Shown here: one piece after another, positions 14,821-23,660 of the stretch
Numbering within the stretch: the first letter of the stretch is position 1
How the letters are laid out: the number at the start of each line of letters is the position of its first letter
DNA from: Simonsiella sp051414845
Lineage (GTDB): Bacteria > Pseudomonadota > Gammaproteobacteria > Burkholderiales > Neisseriaceae
Length of the DNA: 64,000 nucleotides
Assembly: GCA_051414845.1 (NCBI GenBank)
Contig: CP183313.1
Location: forward strand, 1,736,001-1,800,000
Reading direction: 5' to 3'
Position numbers and translations under genes: made by a program
Notes under the pieces: generated by a model
Told to the model about the DNA's origin: nothing
What the model saw: the letters and a program-made list of their open reading frames with translations, nothing else
Databases searched by the model: none

Positions 14821-17043
14821 TCACAGCGCATCAATCACCGCATTCAATTTCGCGCTTGGACGCATTGCCGCGCTCGCCAGTTTTTCATCAGGCGCGTAGT
14901 AGCCGCCGATGTCCACTGCTTTGCCAGCCACAGATGCCAATTCCGCTAAAATTTCCGCTTCTTGCGCTGCCAATTTTTCCGCTACTGGCGCAAAAGTGGC
15001 TTTCAAATCCGCGTCTTTGTCTTGCGCTGCCAAGGCTTGCGCCCAATACAAGGCGATGTAGAAATGGCTGCCGCGATTGTCCAATTCGCCTGCTTTGCGT
15101 TTGGGCGATTTGTCGTTCAACAATAATTGTTCGGTTGCCTCATCCAACGTGTCCGCCAATACTTGCGCTTTGGCGTTGCCCGTTTTTTGCGCCAAGTGTT
15201 CCAATGAAACCGCCAACGCCAAAAATTCGCCCAAAGAATCCCAACGCAAGTGGTTTTCTTCGGTAAATTGTTGAACGTGTTTCGGTGCAGAACCGCCCGC
15301 GCCTGTTTCAAACATGCCGCCGCCGTTCATCAATGGCACGATAGAAAACATTTTCGCACTCGTACCCAATTCCAAAATCGGGAACAAGTCGGTATTGTAA
15401 TCGCGCAACACGTTGCCCGTTACCGAAATCGTGTCCAAACCGTCTTTCATGCGGCGCAAGCTGGCTTTGCAGGCAGCCTCTGGTGCGAGGATTTGAATAT
15501 CCAAGCCGTTGGTGTCCAAATCTGCCAAATACGTTTTCACTTTTTTAATCAATTGCGCGTCGTGTGGGCGGTTTTCGTCCAACCAGAAAATCGCTGGCGT
15601 GTTGCTCAAACGCGCACGGTTTACCGCCAGTTGCACCCAATCTTTCACAGGCGCGTCTTTGGTTTGACACGCGCGCCAAATATCGCCCGCTTCCACCTTG
15701 TGCGAAGTCAAAACATTGCCTTTGTCGTCAATGATTTCTACTTTGCCATCTGCTTGAATTTCAAAGGTTTTATCATGCGAACCATATTCTTCCGCTTTTT
15801 GCGCCATCAAGCCTACATTCGGCACTGTACCTATCGTGGTCGGATCAAACGCGCCATGTTCGCGGCAGAAATCAATCGTCGCCGTGTAAATGCCAGCGTA
15901 CGAGCTATCAGGAATCACGGCTTTGGTGTCTTGCGCTTTGCCCTCTTTGTCCCACATGCGACCTGAATTGCGAATCATCGCAGGCATAGACGCGTCCACA
16001 ATCACGTCGCTTGGCACGTGCAAATTGGTAATGCCTTTCTCGGAATCCACCATCGCCAAGCTCGGCGCGTTGTCATAGGCTGCCTGAATCGCTTTTTCCA
16101 CGCCAGCACGTGTTTGGGCGTCTAATTTATCTAAGTTTGCCAACAAGTTACCAAAACCATTGTTCACATTCACACCAGCCGCCGCCAGTTGCTCACCGTA
16201 TTGCTCAAACACAGGCGCGAAGAACACTTTGACCGCATGACCGAAAATAATCGGGTCGGAAACTTTCATCATCGTCGCTTTCATGTGCAATGAAAACAAC
16301 ACATTTTTCGCTTTCGCATCAGACACTTGCTCTTCTAAAAATTTCACCAACGCTTTTTTGCTCATCACCGTCGCGTCAATGATTTCGCCTGCTTTCAAAT
16401 TCAAAGGCTTACGCAATTCTTTTTGGCTGCCTGACACATCGGTAAACACGATTTTTACCGTTGTCGCATCTGGCACGGTAACCGATTGTTCGTTATGGAA
16501 AAAATCGCCTTCGGTCATGGTTGCCACGTGCGATTTACTGTCGCTTGTCCACGCGCCCATGCTGTGCGGATATTTTTTCGCGAAATTTTTCACCGCTTTG
16601 GGTGCGCGGCGGTCGGAATTACCTTCGCGCAAAACAGGGTTTACCGCGCTACCTTTAATGCGGTCGTAACGCGCCTGAATGTCTTTTTCTTCATCGGTTT
16701 GCGGATTATTGGGATACGCTGGCACGGCAAACCCTTTGGCGTTCAACTCCGCAATCGCTGCGTTCAATTGTGGCATAGACGCGCTGATGTTCGGCAATTT
16801 AATTACGTTCGCTTCGGGTTTGGTTACCAACTCGCCCAACTCACCCAAAGCATCTGGCACGCGCTGTTCTTCTTTTAAATAGTCGGGGAACGTCGCCAAA
16901 ATACGTCCTGCCAAAGAAATGTCAGCAACATCAAATTGAATGTCGGCATGTTTGGCAAAACCGCGAATAATCGGAAAAAACGATTTAGTCGCCAGCGCTG
17001 GGGCTTCGTCGGTGTGAGTATAAATGATGGTGGATTGACTCAT
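14821..17043 (-). CDS. icd: Isocitrate dehydrogenase, monomeric NADP type
   Basis: Oxidatively decarboxylates isocitrate to 2-oxoglutarate in the TCA cycle. The 740-residue length and motifs such as LGTSAKMFSIVPLMNGGG, NRGSHFYIALYWAQ and YPNNPQTDEEK mark the single-chain class II enzyme, not the dimeric E. coli type. It stands alone. A DUS inverted pair (14760-14792) lies downstream and a Correia-like element (17141-17247) about 100 bases upstream of the start. Confidence 0.96.
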   Translation of the reverse strand: MSQSTIIYTHTDEAPALATKSFFPIIRGFAKHADIQFDVADISLAGRILATFPDYLKEEQRVPDALGELGELVTKPEANVIKLPNISASMPQLNAAIAELNAKGFAVPAYPNNPQTDEEKDIQARYDRIKGSAVNPVLREGNSDRRAPKAVKNFAKKYPHSMGAWTSDSKSHVATMTEGDFFHNEQSVTVPDATTVKIVFTDVSGSQKELRKPLNLKAGEIIDATVMSKKALVKFLEEQVSDAKAKNVLFSLHMKATMMKVSDPIIFGHAVKVFFAPVFEQYGEQLAAAGVNVNNGFGNLLANLDKLDAQTRAGVEKAIQAAYDNAPSLAMVDSEKGITNLHVPSDVIVDASMPAMIRNSGRMWDKEGKAQDTKAVIPDSSYAGIYTATIDFCREHGAFDPTTIGTVPNVGLMAQKAEEYGSHDKTFEIQADGKVEIIDDKGNVLTSHKVEAGDIWRACQTKDAPVKDWVQLAVNRARLSNTPAIFWLDENRPHDAQLIKKVKTYLADLDTNGLDIQILAPEAACKASLRRMKDGLDTISVTGNVLRDYNTDLFPILELGTSAKMFSIVPLMNGGGMFETGAGGSAPKHVQQFTEENHLRWDSLGEFLALAVSLEHLAQKTGNAKAQVLADTLDEATEQLLLNDKSPKRKAGELDNRGSHFYIALYWAQALAAQDKDADLKATFAPVAEKLAAQEAEILAELASVAGKAVDIGGYYAPDEKLASAAMRPSAKLNAVIDAL

Positions 17044-17140
17044 GTAAAACTCCTAGTGATTGATTTTTCTTGTAGATGAACACGCTTCAGGCAGCCTGAA
17101 GGTCTGCCTGAAAATGTTGCGCTGAAATTATGGCATAAAT

Positions 17141-17247
17141 TATAGCCAAACAAAAGTAAATCAGTACAAGGCGGCGAGCCGCAGATAGTACACATAGTAC
17201 AGCAACGCGAGACAATGTCGTAATGATTTAAGTTTTGTTTGGCTATA
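17141..17247. mobile_element. Correia-like element (variant ends)
   Basis: TATAGCCAAACAAAA and its exact 15-base inverse bound a 107-bp element. The inside (CAGTACAAGGCGGCGAGCCG, ATAGTACA) matches the Correia core, although the ends differ from the usual TATAGTGGATTAA. It lies about 95 bases upstream of icd on the minus strand, so it may supply or change promoter sequence there. Confidence 0.75.
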
Positions 17248-17344
17248 CATTTTTTTACAGCAATTCTGCGTGAGAAATTGGGTTTCTTTTCAATGAAATG
17301 AAGCTTTAAGGCAGCAATACAACAACACAACAAAACGCAAATAA

Positions 17345-17418
17345 TGGAGCGCGGACGTTCCCGTCCGCATTCAGCTTATCTCGCATATCGCTTTGCGGAC
17401 GAGGACATCCGCGCTCCA
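17345..17418. repeat. TGGAGCGCGGACG inverted repeat, long form
   Basis: TGGAGCGCGGACGTTCCCGTCCGC at the left and GCGGACGAGGACATCCGCGCTCCA at the right are inverses around a short AT-rich core. It is the best-preserved member of this family in the window, 74 bp long and without coding content. Confidence 0.65.
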
Positions 17419-17436
17419 AAAAATATCTCATATTGA

Positions 17437-17486
17437 CAAAAAGGCTGCCTGAAAACACATTCCGCATTTTCAGGCAGCCTTTTTAT
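17437..17486 (-). terminator. DUS hairpin terminator after groEL
   Basis: AAAAAGGCTGCCTGAAAA and its inverse, ending in a run of T on both strands, form a stem of about 17 bp. It lies 30-80 bases beyond the groEL stop. Confidence 0.8.
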
Positions 17487-17517
17487 TTACAGCAATTCAA
17501 TACGTTGGCAGATACGA

Positions 17518-19158
17518 TTACATCATACCCATGCCACCCATACCACCCATGCCGCCCATATCAGGCGCAGCAGGTTTGTCTTCTGGCACGTCCGCAATCA
17601 TGCACTCGGTGGTCAGCATCAAGCCAGCGATAGACGCGGCGTGTTGCAACGCAGAGCGCGTAACTTTCGCAGGATCCAACACGCCCATCGCAATCATGTC
17701 GCCGTATGTGTCGTTGCCTGCGTTGTAGCCAAAGTTGCCTTCGCCTTCCAACACTTTGTTCACAATCACGCTTGGCTCACCGCCTGCATTGGCAACGATT
17801 TGGCGCAATGGCGATTCAATCGCTTTCAATACGATTTTCACACCTGCATCTTGGTCGGCATTGCTGGTTTGCAAAGATTGAATCGCTGCACGCGCACGCA
17901 ACAGAGCCACGCCACCACCAGCTACCACACCTTCTTCCACCGCCGCACGAGTTGCGTGCAACGCGTCGTCCACGCGGTCTTTTTTCTCTTTCATTTCCAC
18001 TTCGGTCGCCGCGCCCACTTTGATTACAGCAACACCGCCAGCCAATTTCGCCACGCGCTCCTGCAATTTCTCTTTATCGTAGTCAGAAGTTGCCGTTTCA
18101 ATTTGCTTACGAATTTCGCTCACACGCGCATCAACATTCGCCTTGTCGCCAAAACCGTCAATAATGGTGGTATTTTCTTTAGAAATTTCAATGCGTTTGG
18201 CTTGACCCAAGTGTTCCAAAGTCGCTTGCTCCAAAGACAAGCCCACTTCTTCCGCAATCACAGTCGCGCCCGTCAAAATCGCGATGTCTTGCAACATGGC
18301 TTTGCGGCGGTCACCGAACCCTGGGGCTTTCACGGCAACGGTTTTCAAAATGCCGCGAATGCTGTTCACCACCAAAGTCGCCAAGGCTTCTCCTTCCACG
18401 TCTTCGGCGATAATCAACAATGGACGTGAAGTTTTCGCTACTTGTTCCAATACAGGCAACAAATCACGGATATTGCTGATTTTTTTGTCAAACAACAATA
18501 CAAATGGGCTATCCAAACCAGCGATTTGTTTTTCCACATCATTGATGAAATAAGGCGACAAGTAGCCACGGTCAAACTGCATACCTTTAACCACTTCCAA
18601 TTCGTTTTCTAACGATTTGCCGTCTTCCACGGTAATCACGCCTTCTTTGCCCACTTCTTGCATCGCGTCGGCGATGATTTTGCCCACTTGCTCGTCAGAG
18701 TTAGCAGAAATGGCGCCCACTTGCGCGATTTGCTCGTAAGTTTCGCAAGGTTTGGCAATATTTGCCAATTCGTCCACCAAAGCATGAACCGCTTTATCAA
18801 TGCCGCGTTTCAAATCAGTCGGATTCATACCAGCCGTAACGTATTTCATGCCTTCCACGACAATCGCTTGCGCCAAAACGGTTGCGGTGGTAGTACCATC
18901 GCCTGCCACGTCGTTGGTTTTAGACGCCACTTCTTTCACCATTTGCGCGCCCATGTTTTCGAATTTGTCTTTCAATTCAATTTCTTTTGCCACAGACACG
19001 CCGTCTTTGGTAATGTGTGGACCGCCGAATGAACGATCTAATACCACGTTACGACCTTTCGGACCCAAAGTTACGCGCACCGCATTTGCCAATACGTTTA
19101 CGCCGTTTACCATTTTAGCGCGCACTTCTGTGCCAAATTGAACGTCTTTTGCTGCCAT
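17518..19158 (-). CDS. groEL: 60-kDa chaperonin GroEL
   Basis: Subunit of the double-ring chaperonin that refolds proteins with GroES. The 546 residues include the ATPase motif GDGTTTATVLAQ and the flexible C-terminal GGM repeats ending GMM. It is in the groES orientation, but the normal short gap is replaced by about 340 bases holding a broken small gene (19229-19449). Transcription probably still comes from the groES promoter. Confidence 0.98.
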   Translation of the reverse strand: MAAKDVQFGTEVRAKMVNGVNVLANAVRVTLGPKGRNVVLDRSFGGPHITKDGVSVAKEIELKDKFENMGAQMVKEVASKTNDVAGDGTTTATVLAQAIVVEGMKYVTAGMNPTDLKRGIDKAVHALVDELANIAKPCETYEQIAQVGAISANSDEQVGKIIADAMQEVGKEGVITVEDGKSLENELEVVKGMQFDRGYLSPYFINDVEKQIAGLDSPFVLLFDKKISNIRDLLPVLEQVAKTSRPLLIIAEDVEGEALATLVVNSIRGILKTVAVKAPGFGDRRKAMLQDIAILTGATVIAEEVGLSLEQATLEHLGQAKRIEISKENTTIIDGFGDKANVDARVSEIRKQIETATSDYDKEKLQERVAKLAGGVAVIKVGAATEVEMKEKKDRVDDALHATRAAVEEGVVAGGGVALLRARAAIQSLQTSNADQDAGVKIVLKAIESPLRQIVANAGGEPSVIVNKVLEGEGNFGYNAGNDTYGDMIAMGVLDPAKVTRSALQHAASIAGLMLTTECMIADVPEDKPAAPDMGGMGGMGGMGMM

Positions 19159-19228
19159 GTTATTTTTCCTTAAAAATAATTAACAAAATGATTTTTTGAA
19201 TTTTCAGGCTGCCTGAAAATATATCGGC

Positions 19229-19449
19229 TTAATCGCCAAAGCCTTCCAGCCATTCCTGCTTATTGATTTCATACTCCATAGCCGAAAAACCGTCGGGATA
19301 ATCTTTAAATCAAATCCTTTTTGTTTTAAAGCATATTGTTTGGCTTTTTCTACTTCATTTAAATCAGAAAAAACGCCTAAACATTTGTTATTTTCACAAC
19401 CAAAAGCATCAACTCTTGTGTGATAAAGCACATAAACAGAATTCAACAT
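19229..19449 (-). pseudogene. Frameshifted DUF7336-like gene between groES and groEL
   Basis: The first frame gives MLNSVYVLYHTRVDAFGCEN...FSDLNEVEKAKQYALKQKGFDLK and then turns to nonsense. One base over, the frame continues DYPDGFSAMEYEINKQEWLEGFGD and stops. Joined, it is a 74-residue protein like the small family with a VYVL-H start and a PGF-DYPDGF motif (I recall this as DUF7336). One lost A in an AAAA run near 19304-19306 explains the break. It may be a true mutation, a phase-variable tract or a sequencing error. Its place inside the chaperonin operon is unusual. Confidence 0.75.
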
Positions 19450-19501
19450 TTTCAGGCTGCCTGAAAGAGAAAAACTGCGTGGGTTTACCCCCCCTACGAA
19501 T

Positions 19502-19789
19502 TTATTCCACAATCCCGAAAATATCTTCTTCGCGCATTACCAGCAATTCTTTGCCGTCTGCTTTCACCGTTTGACCGCTGTATTTGCCGAAAATCACGGT
19601 ATCACCCACTTTCACATCCAAAGTGCGACGCTCGCCATCGCGACCGCGTTTGCCTTCACCCACAGCAATCACTTTGCCCATGTCAGGTTTTTCCGCCGCC
19701 GACGGTGCCAAAATAATGCCAGATGATGTTTTTTCTTCCGCTTCCAAGCGTTCAATCACTACGCGGTCGTGTAAAGGACGGATTTGCAT
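19502..19789 (-). CDS. groES: 10-kDa co-chaperonin GroES
   Basis: Heptameric lid of the GroEL chamber. The 95-residue protein starts MQIRPLHDRVVIERLEAEE and contains the mobile loop with SSGIILAPSAAEKP. I chose the ATG at 19789, preceded by GGGAGAAACAAT; an upstream in-frame ATG is not conserved. A heat-shock-type promoter lies upstream. Confidence 0.97.
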   Translation of the reverse strand: MQIRPLHDRVVIERLEAEEKTSSGIILAPSAAEKPDMGKVIAVGEGKRGRDGERRTLDVKVGDTVIFGKYSGQTVKADGKELLVMREEDIFGIVE

Positions 19790-19849
19790 ATTGTTTCTCC
19801 CAAATATGTTGTTTAAGTACAAAAAAGAAGCGCGGGTAATCCGCTAGCG

Positions 19850-19885
19850 ATTATACAAATAATGGCGTAAGGCGGTAAATTCAAG
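19850..19885 (-). promoter_or_regulatory. Heat-shock (sigma-32-like) groE promoter
   Basis: On the minus strand CTTGAA is followed after 13-14 bases by CCATTATTT, close to the sigma-32 consensus CTTGAA...CCCCAT-T. A TATAAT lies just downstream and may give basal sigma-70 transcription. No CIRCE element is seen. Confidence 0.65.
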
Positions 19886-20247
19886 CAGATGAATTCAATT
19901 TTTTTTCAGTTTTATATAAATAATTGTTTTAATGTAAAAAAACTTTTTCATTTTTTAACTATATGGGCATTTATTTCAGACTGCCTGAAACACAGCGCCA
20001 TCTGGTGCATTTTTAAAGTAGATGAATTCAATTAAACCCATCCTAACAAATCTTTAAAAAGCAGTTATTTATTTAGAAAAGTACACTTTCATAGATGACA
20101 CCAGCAAAAAATACACATCAAATCCAAAATATCGCTTGCAACACACGGTTTTTTCTCGTTTAATCGCAGGTTTTCAGGCTGCCTGAAAGATTCAATCATG
20201 GTTTCAGGCAGCCTATTTTCCACCCCTTTTCATTCACAGGAAAAAAC

Positions 20248-21408
20248 ATGAAACAAACCCTACTTATCAGCGCATTGGCGACTATCTTCCTTGGTGCATG
20301 CGGCGGTTCAAACAGCAGCAACAACGCCCCCGCTTCATCCACCGCCGCAGCTCAAAATCAAGATGCATCACCCGTTGTAGCCACCAGCGAATTGAATACT
20401 TATATTTGGTCAGATTATGTTGACCCTGCCACCATCGCTGAGTTTGCCAAAGAAAATGGCATTCAAGTCAATGAAGCATTTTATGATAGCAATGAAGTTT
20501 TGGAAGCCAAAGTGCTGACAGGCAATTCAGGTTTTGATATCGTTGCACCTTCCCTATCCAATGTAGGTCGCCAAATCAAAGCAGGCGCGTATCAAGAAAT
20601 CGACAAAAGCCAAATCTCAAACTACAACAACATCGACCCCGAACTACTGACCCTCATGCAGCAAGTAGACCCTGGCAACAAATACGCCGTACCCTATTTC
20701 TGGGGTATCAACACGCTTGCCATCAACAAAGACATGGTCAAAAAAGCACTCAGCACCGACACGCTGCCTGAAAACGAATGGGATTTGGTGTTCAACCCCG
20801 AATACACGGCAAAACTCAAAAGCTGCGGCATCAGCATATTTGACAGCCCAACCGAACAATTACCTTTGGTACTCAAATACTTGGATAAAAATCCCAATAG
20901 CGAAGACCCAAAAGATTTAGAAGCCGCGATAGACTTGCTGAAAAAAATCCGCCACGATATCAAACGTTTCAGCTCATCGGGCTACATTGACAACCTAGCC
21001 AAAGGCGAACTGTGCGTATCCATTGGCTACGGAGGCGACTTAAACATCGCTAAACGCCGCGCCGCCGAATCAGGCAACAACGCGATTGAAGTGTTAACCC
21101 CAAAAACAGGCGTCGGCATTTGGATTGACTCCTTCATGATTCCCAAAGACGCACGCAACGTCGCCAACGCGCATAAATACATCAACTACACGCTAGATGC
21201 GAAAATCGCCGCACAAAACGGCAATTACGTAACCTACGCGCCCGCCAGCAAACCCGCGCGCGAGTTAATGGAAAAAGAATATGCTGAAGATAATTCCATT
21301 TTCCCAAGCGATGCTGTGAAAGCACAAAGTTTTGTCGTACTACCCAAATCGGCGCAAACAGTGAAATTGCAAACAAAATTGTGGCAAAACTTGAAAGCAG
21401 GAAAATAA
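20248..21408 (+). CDS. potF: Polyamine ABC-transporter substrate-binding lipoprotein (PotD/PotF family)
   Basis: Periplasmic binding protein of the spermidine/putrescine type. The 386 residues begin with a lipoprotein signal (lipobox LGAC) and a Ser/Asn-rich linker, then the family motif YIWSDYVDPATIAEF, the GFDIVAPS loop and the FWGINTLAINKD region. It is anchored to the membrane rather than free. The permease and ATPase genes are not adjacent, which is common for neisserial PotD-type genes. A terminator follows. The symbol denotes the family; the substrate is not proven. Confidence 0.88.
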   Translation: MKQTLLISALATIFLGACGGSNSSNNAPASSTAAAQNQDASPVVATSELNTYIWSDYVDPATIAEFAKENGIQVNEAFYDSNEVLEAKVLTGNSGFDIVAPSLSNVGRQIKAGAYQEIDKSQISNYNNIDPELLTLMQQVDPGNKYAVPYFWGINTLAINKDMVKKALSTDTLPENEWDLVFNPEYTAKLKSCGISIFDSPTEQLPLVLKYLDKNPNSEDPKDLEAAIDLLKKIRHDIKRFSSSGYIDNLAKGELCVSIGYGGDLNIAKRRAAESGNNAIEVLTPKTGVGIWIDSFMIPKDARNVANAHKYINYTLDAKIAAQNGNYVTYAPASKPARELMEKEYAEDNSIFPSDAVKAQSFVVLPKSAQTVKLQTKLWQNLKAGK

Positions 21409-21433
21409 GTTAGCGTCACCATCATCTCTACCC

Positions 21434-21470
21434 AAAGCCTGCCTGAAACGCGTTCGGGCAGGCTTTTTTG
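21434..21470 (+). terminator. Intrinsic terminator after the polyamine-binding gene
   Basis: AAAGCCTGCCTGAA and TTCGGGCAGGCTT form a strong stem with a 5-base loop, followed by TTTTTT. It resembles a DUS hairpin with changed bases, so it may be a decayed DUS pair. Confidence 0.8.
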
Positions 21471-21497
21471 AATATTCAGGCAGCCTGAAATGAAAAA

Positions 21498-21579
21498 TGG
21501 AGCGGGAGCGGCTCGCTCCCAACTCTTTAATCATAAAGAATTTTAATTTTTTAGAACAAGCGAGCCCCATGCGCTCCAA
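21498..21579. repeat. TGGAGCGGGAGCGGCTCGCTCC repeat
   Basis: TGGAGCGGGAGCGGC opens and GAGCCCCATGCGCTCCA closes an 82-bp AT-rich element. It is a diverged member of the TGGAGCGC family. The 570-base gap before the protease gene holds only this, DUS copies and the Correia-like element. Confidence 0.5.
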
Positions 21580-21798
21580 GTTTTACAAAGGTTTCAAACA
21601 GTTAAATTCAAGAATCCGACCTACCCCATTTTCAGGCAGCCTTAGCCCAAAAACTTTGTAAACACACTACATTCAAGCCGTAAAGTTTTTCAAAAATCGC
21701 CGTAAACCACTTAACGCCAACACAGGCTTGCTTTACAATTCTCGCCGTTTTTTGCGTATCAATATTCCCTTTCAGGCAGCCTGAAACTTTTAACGACA

Positions 21799-21962
21799 CA
21801 TAGTCGCTTTAAAATAAAAATAGGACATTGTCACGGTATACCCTTTTATAACAAAATCAAAGATTTTTACAAAAGAAGGGTAAGGCGATAGCGACCGCCG
21901 CGTACATCAAGTACATAAGGGAGCTAGCAACGCAGTCATATTTTTCATTTTAAGCGACTTAC
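21799..21962. mobile_element. Long Correia-like element upstream of htrA
   Basis: The ends CATAGTCGCTTTAAAAT and ATTTTAAGCGACTTA are near inverses, and the distal half (AAGGCGATAGCGACCGCCGC, AGTACATAAGGGAGCTAGCAACG) matches the Correia-like core at 42575. At 164 bp it corresponds to a long form with an extra internal stretch. Its right end is 15 bases before the protease start codon, so it replaces the native promoter/leader sequence. Confidence 0.65.
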
Positions 21963-21977
21963 AATCAGGAACGCACC

Positions 21978-23459
21978 ATGCAACACATCAAACTCACCGC
22001 AACCGCCGTAGCCATCGCTCTCGCGCTCGCTGCGTGTGGCAAACAACACAAAACCGAACAAACCGCCGCTTCTGCGCCCGAAAAAACCGAATTCATCACC
22101 GAAGTCCAAGCCCCAAAAAGCGATGGTACAGTCGGCATGTTATTGCCTGACTTTTCGCAATTAGTAGCACGTGAAGGCGCGGCAGTAGTGAACATCCAAG
22201 CCTTGCGCGGCGGCAGCGAAAACTCTTCCAATTCCAATAATAACAACAGCTTAGAAAACGACCCTTATTACGAATTTTTCAAGCGCTTAATCCCGAACCA
22301 GCCCGATTTCCAACAAGAAGAAGACGATAGCGCAAACTTCGGCTCAGGTGTAATTATCAGCCAAGATGGTTACATCTTAACCAACGCCCACGTGGTTAAA
22401 GGCTTGAACACGATTAAAGTAACACTCAACGACAAGCGTGAATACCGCGCCAAACTGATCGGCTCGGACGACAAATCCGACATCGCGTTGCTCAAAATCG
22501 AATCCGACCACTTGCCCGTTGCCAAAATCGGCAATTCAGGCAGCCTGAAAGCAGGCGAATGGGTCGCCGCGATTGGCGCGCCGTTTGGCTTTGACAACAG
22601 CGTAACGGCAGGTATTGTGTCCGCCAAAAACCGCGCACTACCTGGCGAAAACTACACGCCCTTTATTCAAACCGACGTAGCAATCAACCCTGGCAACTCA
22701 GGCGGACCTTTGTACAACTTAAAAGGCGAAGTGGTCGGCATCAACTCGCAAATTTACAGCCGCAGTGGTGGTTTCATGGGCATTTCGTTCGCCATTCCAA
22801 TTGAAGTGGCGATGAATGTTGCCGACCAACTCAAAGCCACAGGCAAGGTTGAGCGCGGACAATTAGGCGTGGTGATTCAAGAAGTGAACCATGATTTAGC
22901 CAAATCCTTCGATTTAGACAAACCTATGGGCGCATTGGTGGCGCGCGTTATCCCCAATTCGCCCGCCGAAAAAGCAGGTTTACAAGTGGGCGACATCATT
23001 CGCAGCGTCAATGGCGAAGAAGTGCGCTCTTCCAACGATTTACCGATGACCATCGGCGCGCTCGCACCAGGGAAAGAAGTGAAACTGGGCTTGTGGCGCA
23101 AGGGCAAGCCACTAGACGCAACGGTGCAACTGGGCTCCAGCTCACAACAAAACGCCCAAAAAGAAGCAACGCCACAAGGCAGTCGCGCCGACAATGTCAG
23201 CGGTTTTGACGCGCCCAAAGCGGGCTTAACCATCGCCGTACAAAACACCACCGCAAGCAGCCGTTTAACCGTGTTCAACAGCGAAGGCGCAGCCGCACGC
23301 GCAGGCATTCATCGCGGCGATATTATCCTACAAATCAACGGACAAGATGTCAGCACGCAACAAGAATTCGAAACTGCCTTAGAGCAAGCGGGCAAAAATA
23401 TCCCTGTGTTAATCGAACGCGAAGGCAATGTTTTATTCTTGGCTTTGGTGCTCGAATAA
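21978..23459 (+). CDS. htrA: Periplasmic HtrA/Deg serine protease
   Basis: Envelope quality-control protease. The signal segment ends ALAAC (Cys20), so it may be a lipoprotein. The trypsin-like domain carries the triad His138 (TNAHVVKG), Asp168 (DIALLKI) and Ser241 (GNSGGPLY). Two PDZ domains follow, each with the hydrophobic groove (VARVIPNSPAEKAGLQVGD; AAARAGIHRGDIILQING). An Asn/Ser-rich loop after residue 80 matches the LA loop. A DUS in the frame encodes GNSGSLKAG. It is preceded directly by a Correia-like element and followed by a terminator. Confidence 0.94.
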   Translation: MQHIKLTATAVAIALALAACGKQHKTEQTAASAPEKTEFITEVQAPKSDGTVGMLLPDFSQLVAREGAAVVNIQALRGGSENSSNSNNNNSLENDPYYEFFKRLIPNQPDFQQEEDDSANFGSGVIISQDGYILTNAHVVKGLNTIKVTLNDKREYRAKLIGSDDKSDIALLKIESDHLPVAKIGNSGSLKAGEWVAAIGAPFGFDNSVTAGIVSAKNRALPGENYTPFIQTDVAINPGNSGGPLYNLKGEVVGINSQIYSRSGGFMGISFAIPIEVAMNVADQLKATGKVERGQLGVVIQEVNHDLAKSFDLDKPMGALVARVIPNSPAEKAGLQVGDIIRSVNGEEVRSSNDLPMTIGALAPGKEVKLGLWRKGKPLDATVQLGSSSQQNAQKEATPQGSRADNVSGFDAPKAGLTIAVQNTTASSRLTVFNSEGAAARAGIHRGDIILQINGQDVSTQQEFETALEQAGKNIPVLIEREGNVLFLALVLE

Positions 23460-23478
23460 CTGCCGTTTTTCCTTCTAT

Positions 23479-23508
23479 AAGCGCACGTTTATCGTGCGCT
23501 TTTTTTCA
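23479..23508 (+). terminator. Intrinsic terminator after htrA
   Basis: AAGCGCACG and CGTGCGCTT form a stem around a short TTTAT loop and are followed by seven T. This is a textbook intrinsic terminator. Confidence 0.88.
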
Positions 23509-23546
23509 GGCTGCCTTACAGTACACGACAAAATGTCGCAACTTTG

Positions 23547-23658
23547 TTCCCTCCCCCGACTGGCGGGGGAGGGTTAGGGTGGGGTGGCTATTGATTCATC
23601 AGAAACTTTTCTGAATATCAACCCTCTAACCCAACCCGGTCCTCCCCCTTTCATAGGA
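23547..23658. repeat. G/C-tract inverted repeat next to the IS copy
   Basis: CCCTCCCCCGACTGGCGGGGGAGGG is itself a hairpin; TTAGGGTGGGGT further on pairs loosely with CTCTAACCCAACCC. A similar CCCTCCCCCGCTCGCGGGGGAGGGG hairpin is at about 41695-41719. No coding frame is visible. Confidence 0.45.
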
Positions 23659-23660
23659 GG

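Noticed and set aside
15250..15966. 238-codon plus-strand frame opposite icd
   Set aside because: Antisense of a strongly conserved enzyme; composition is rich in Arg, His and Phe, as expected from reading a coding strand backwards.
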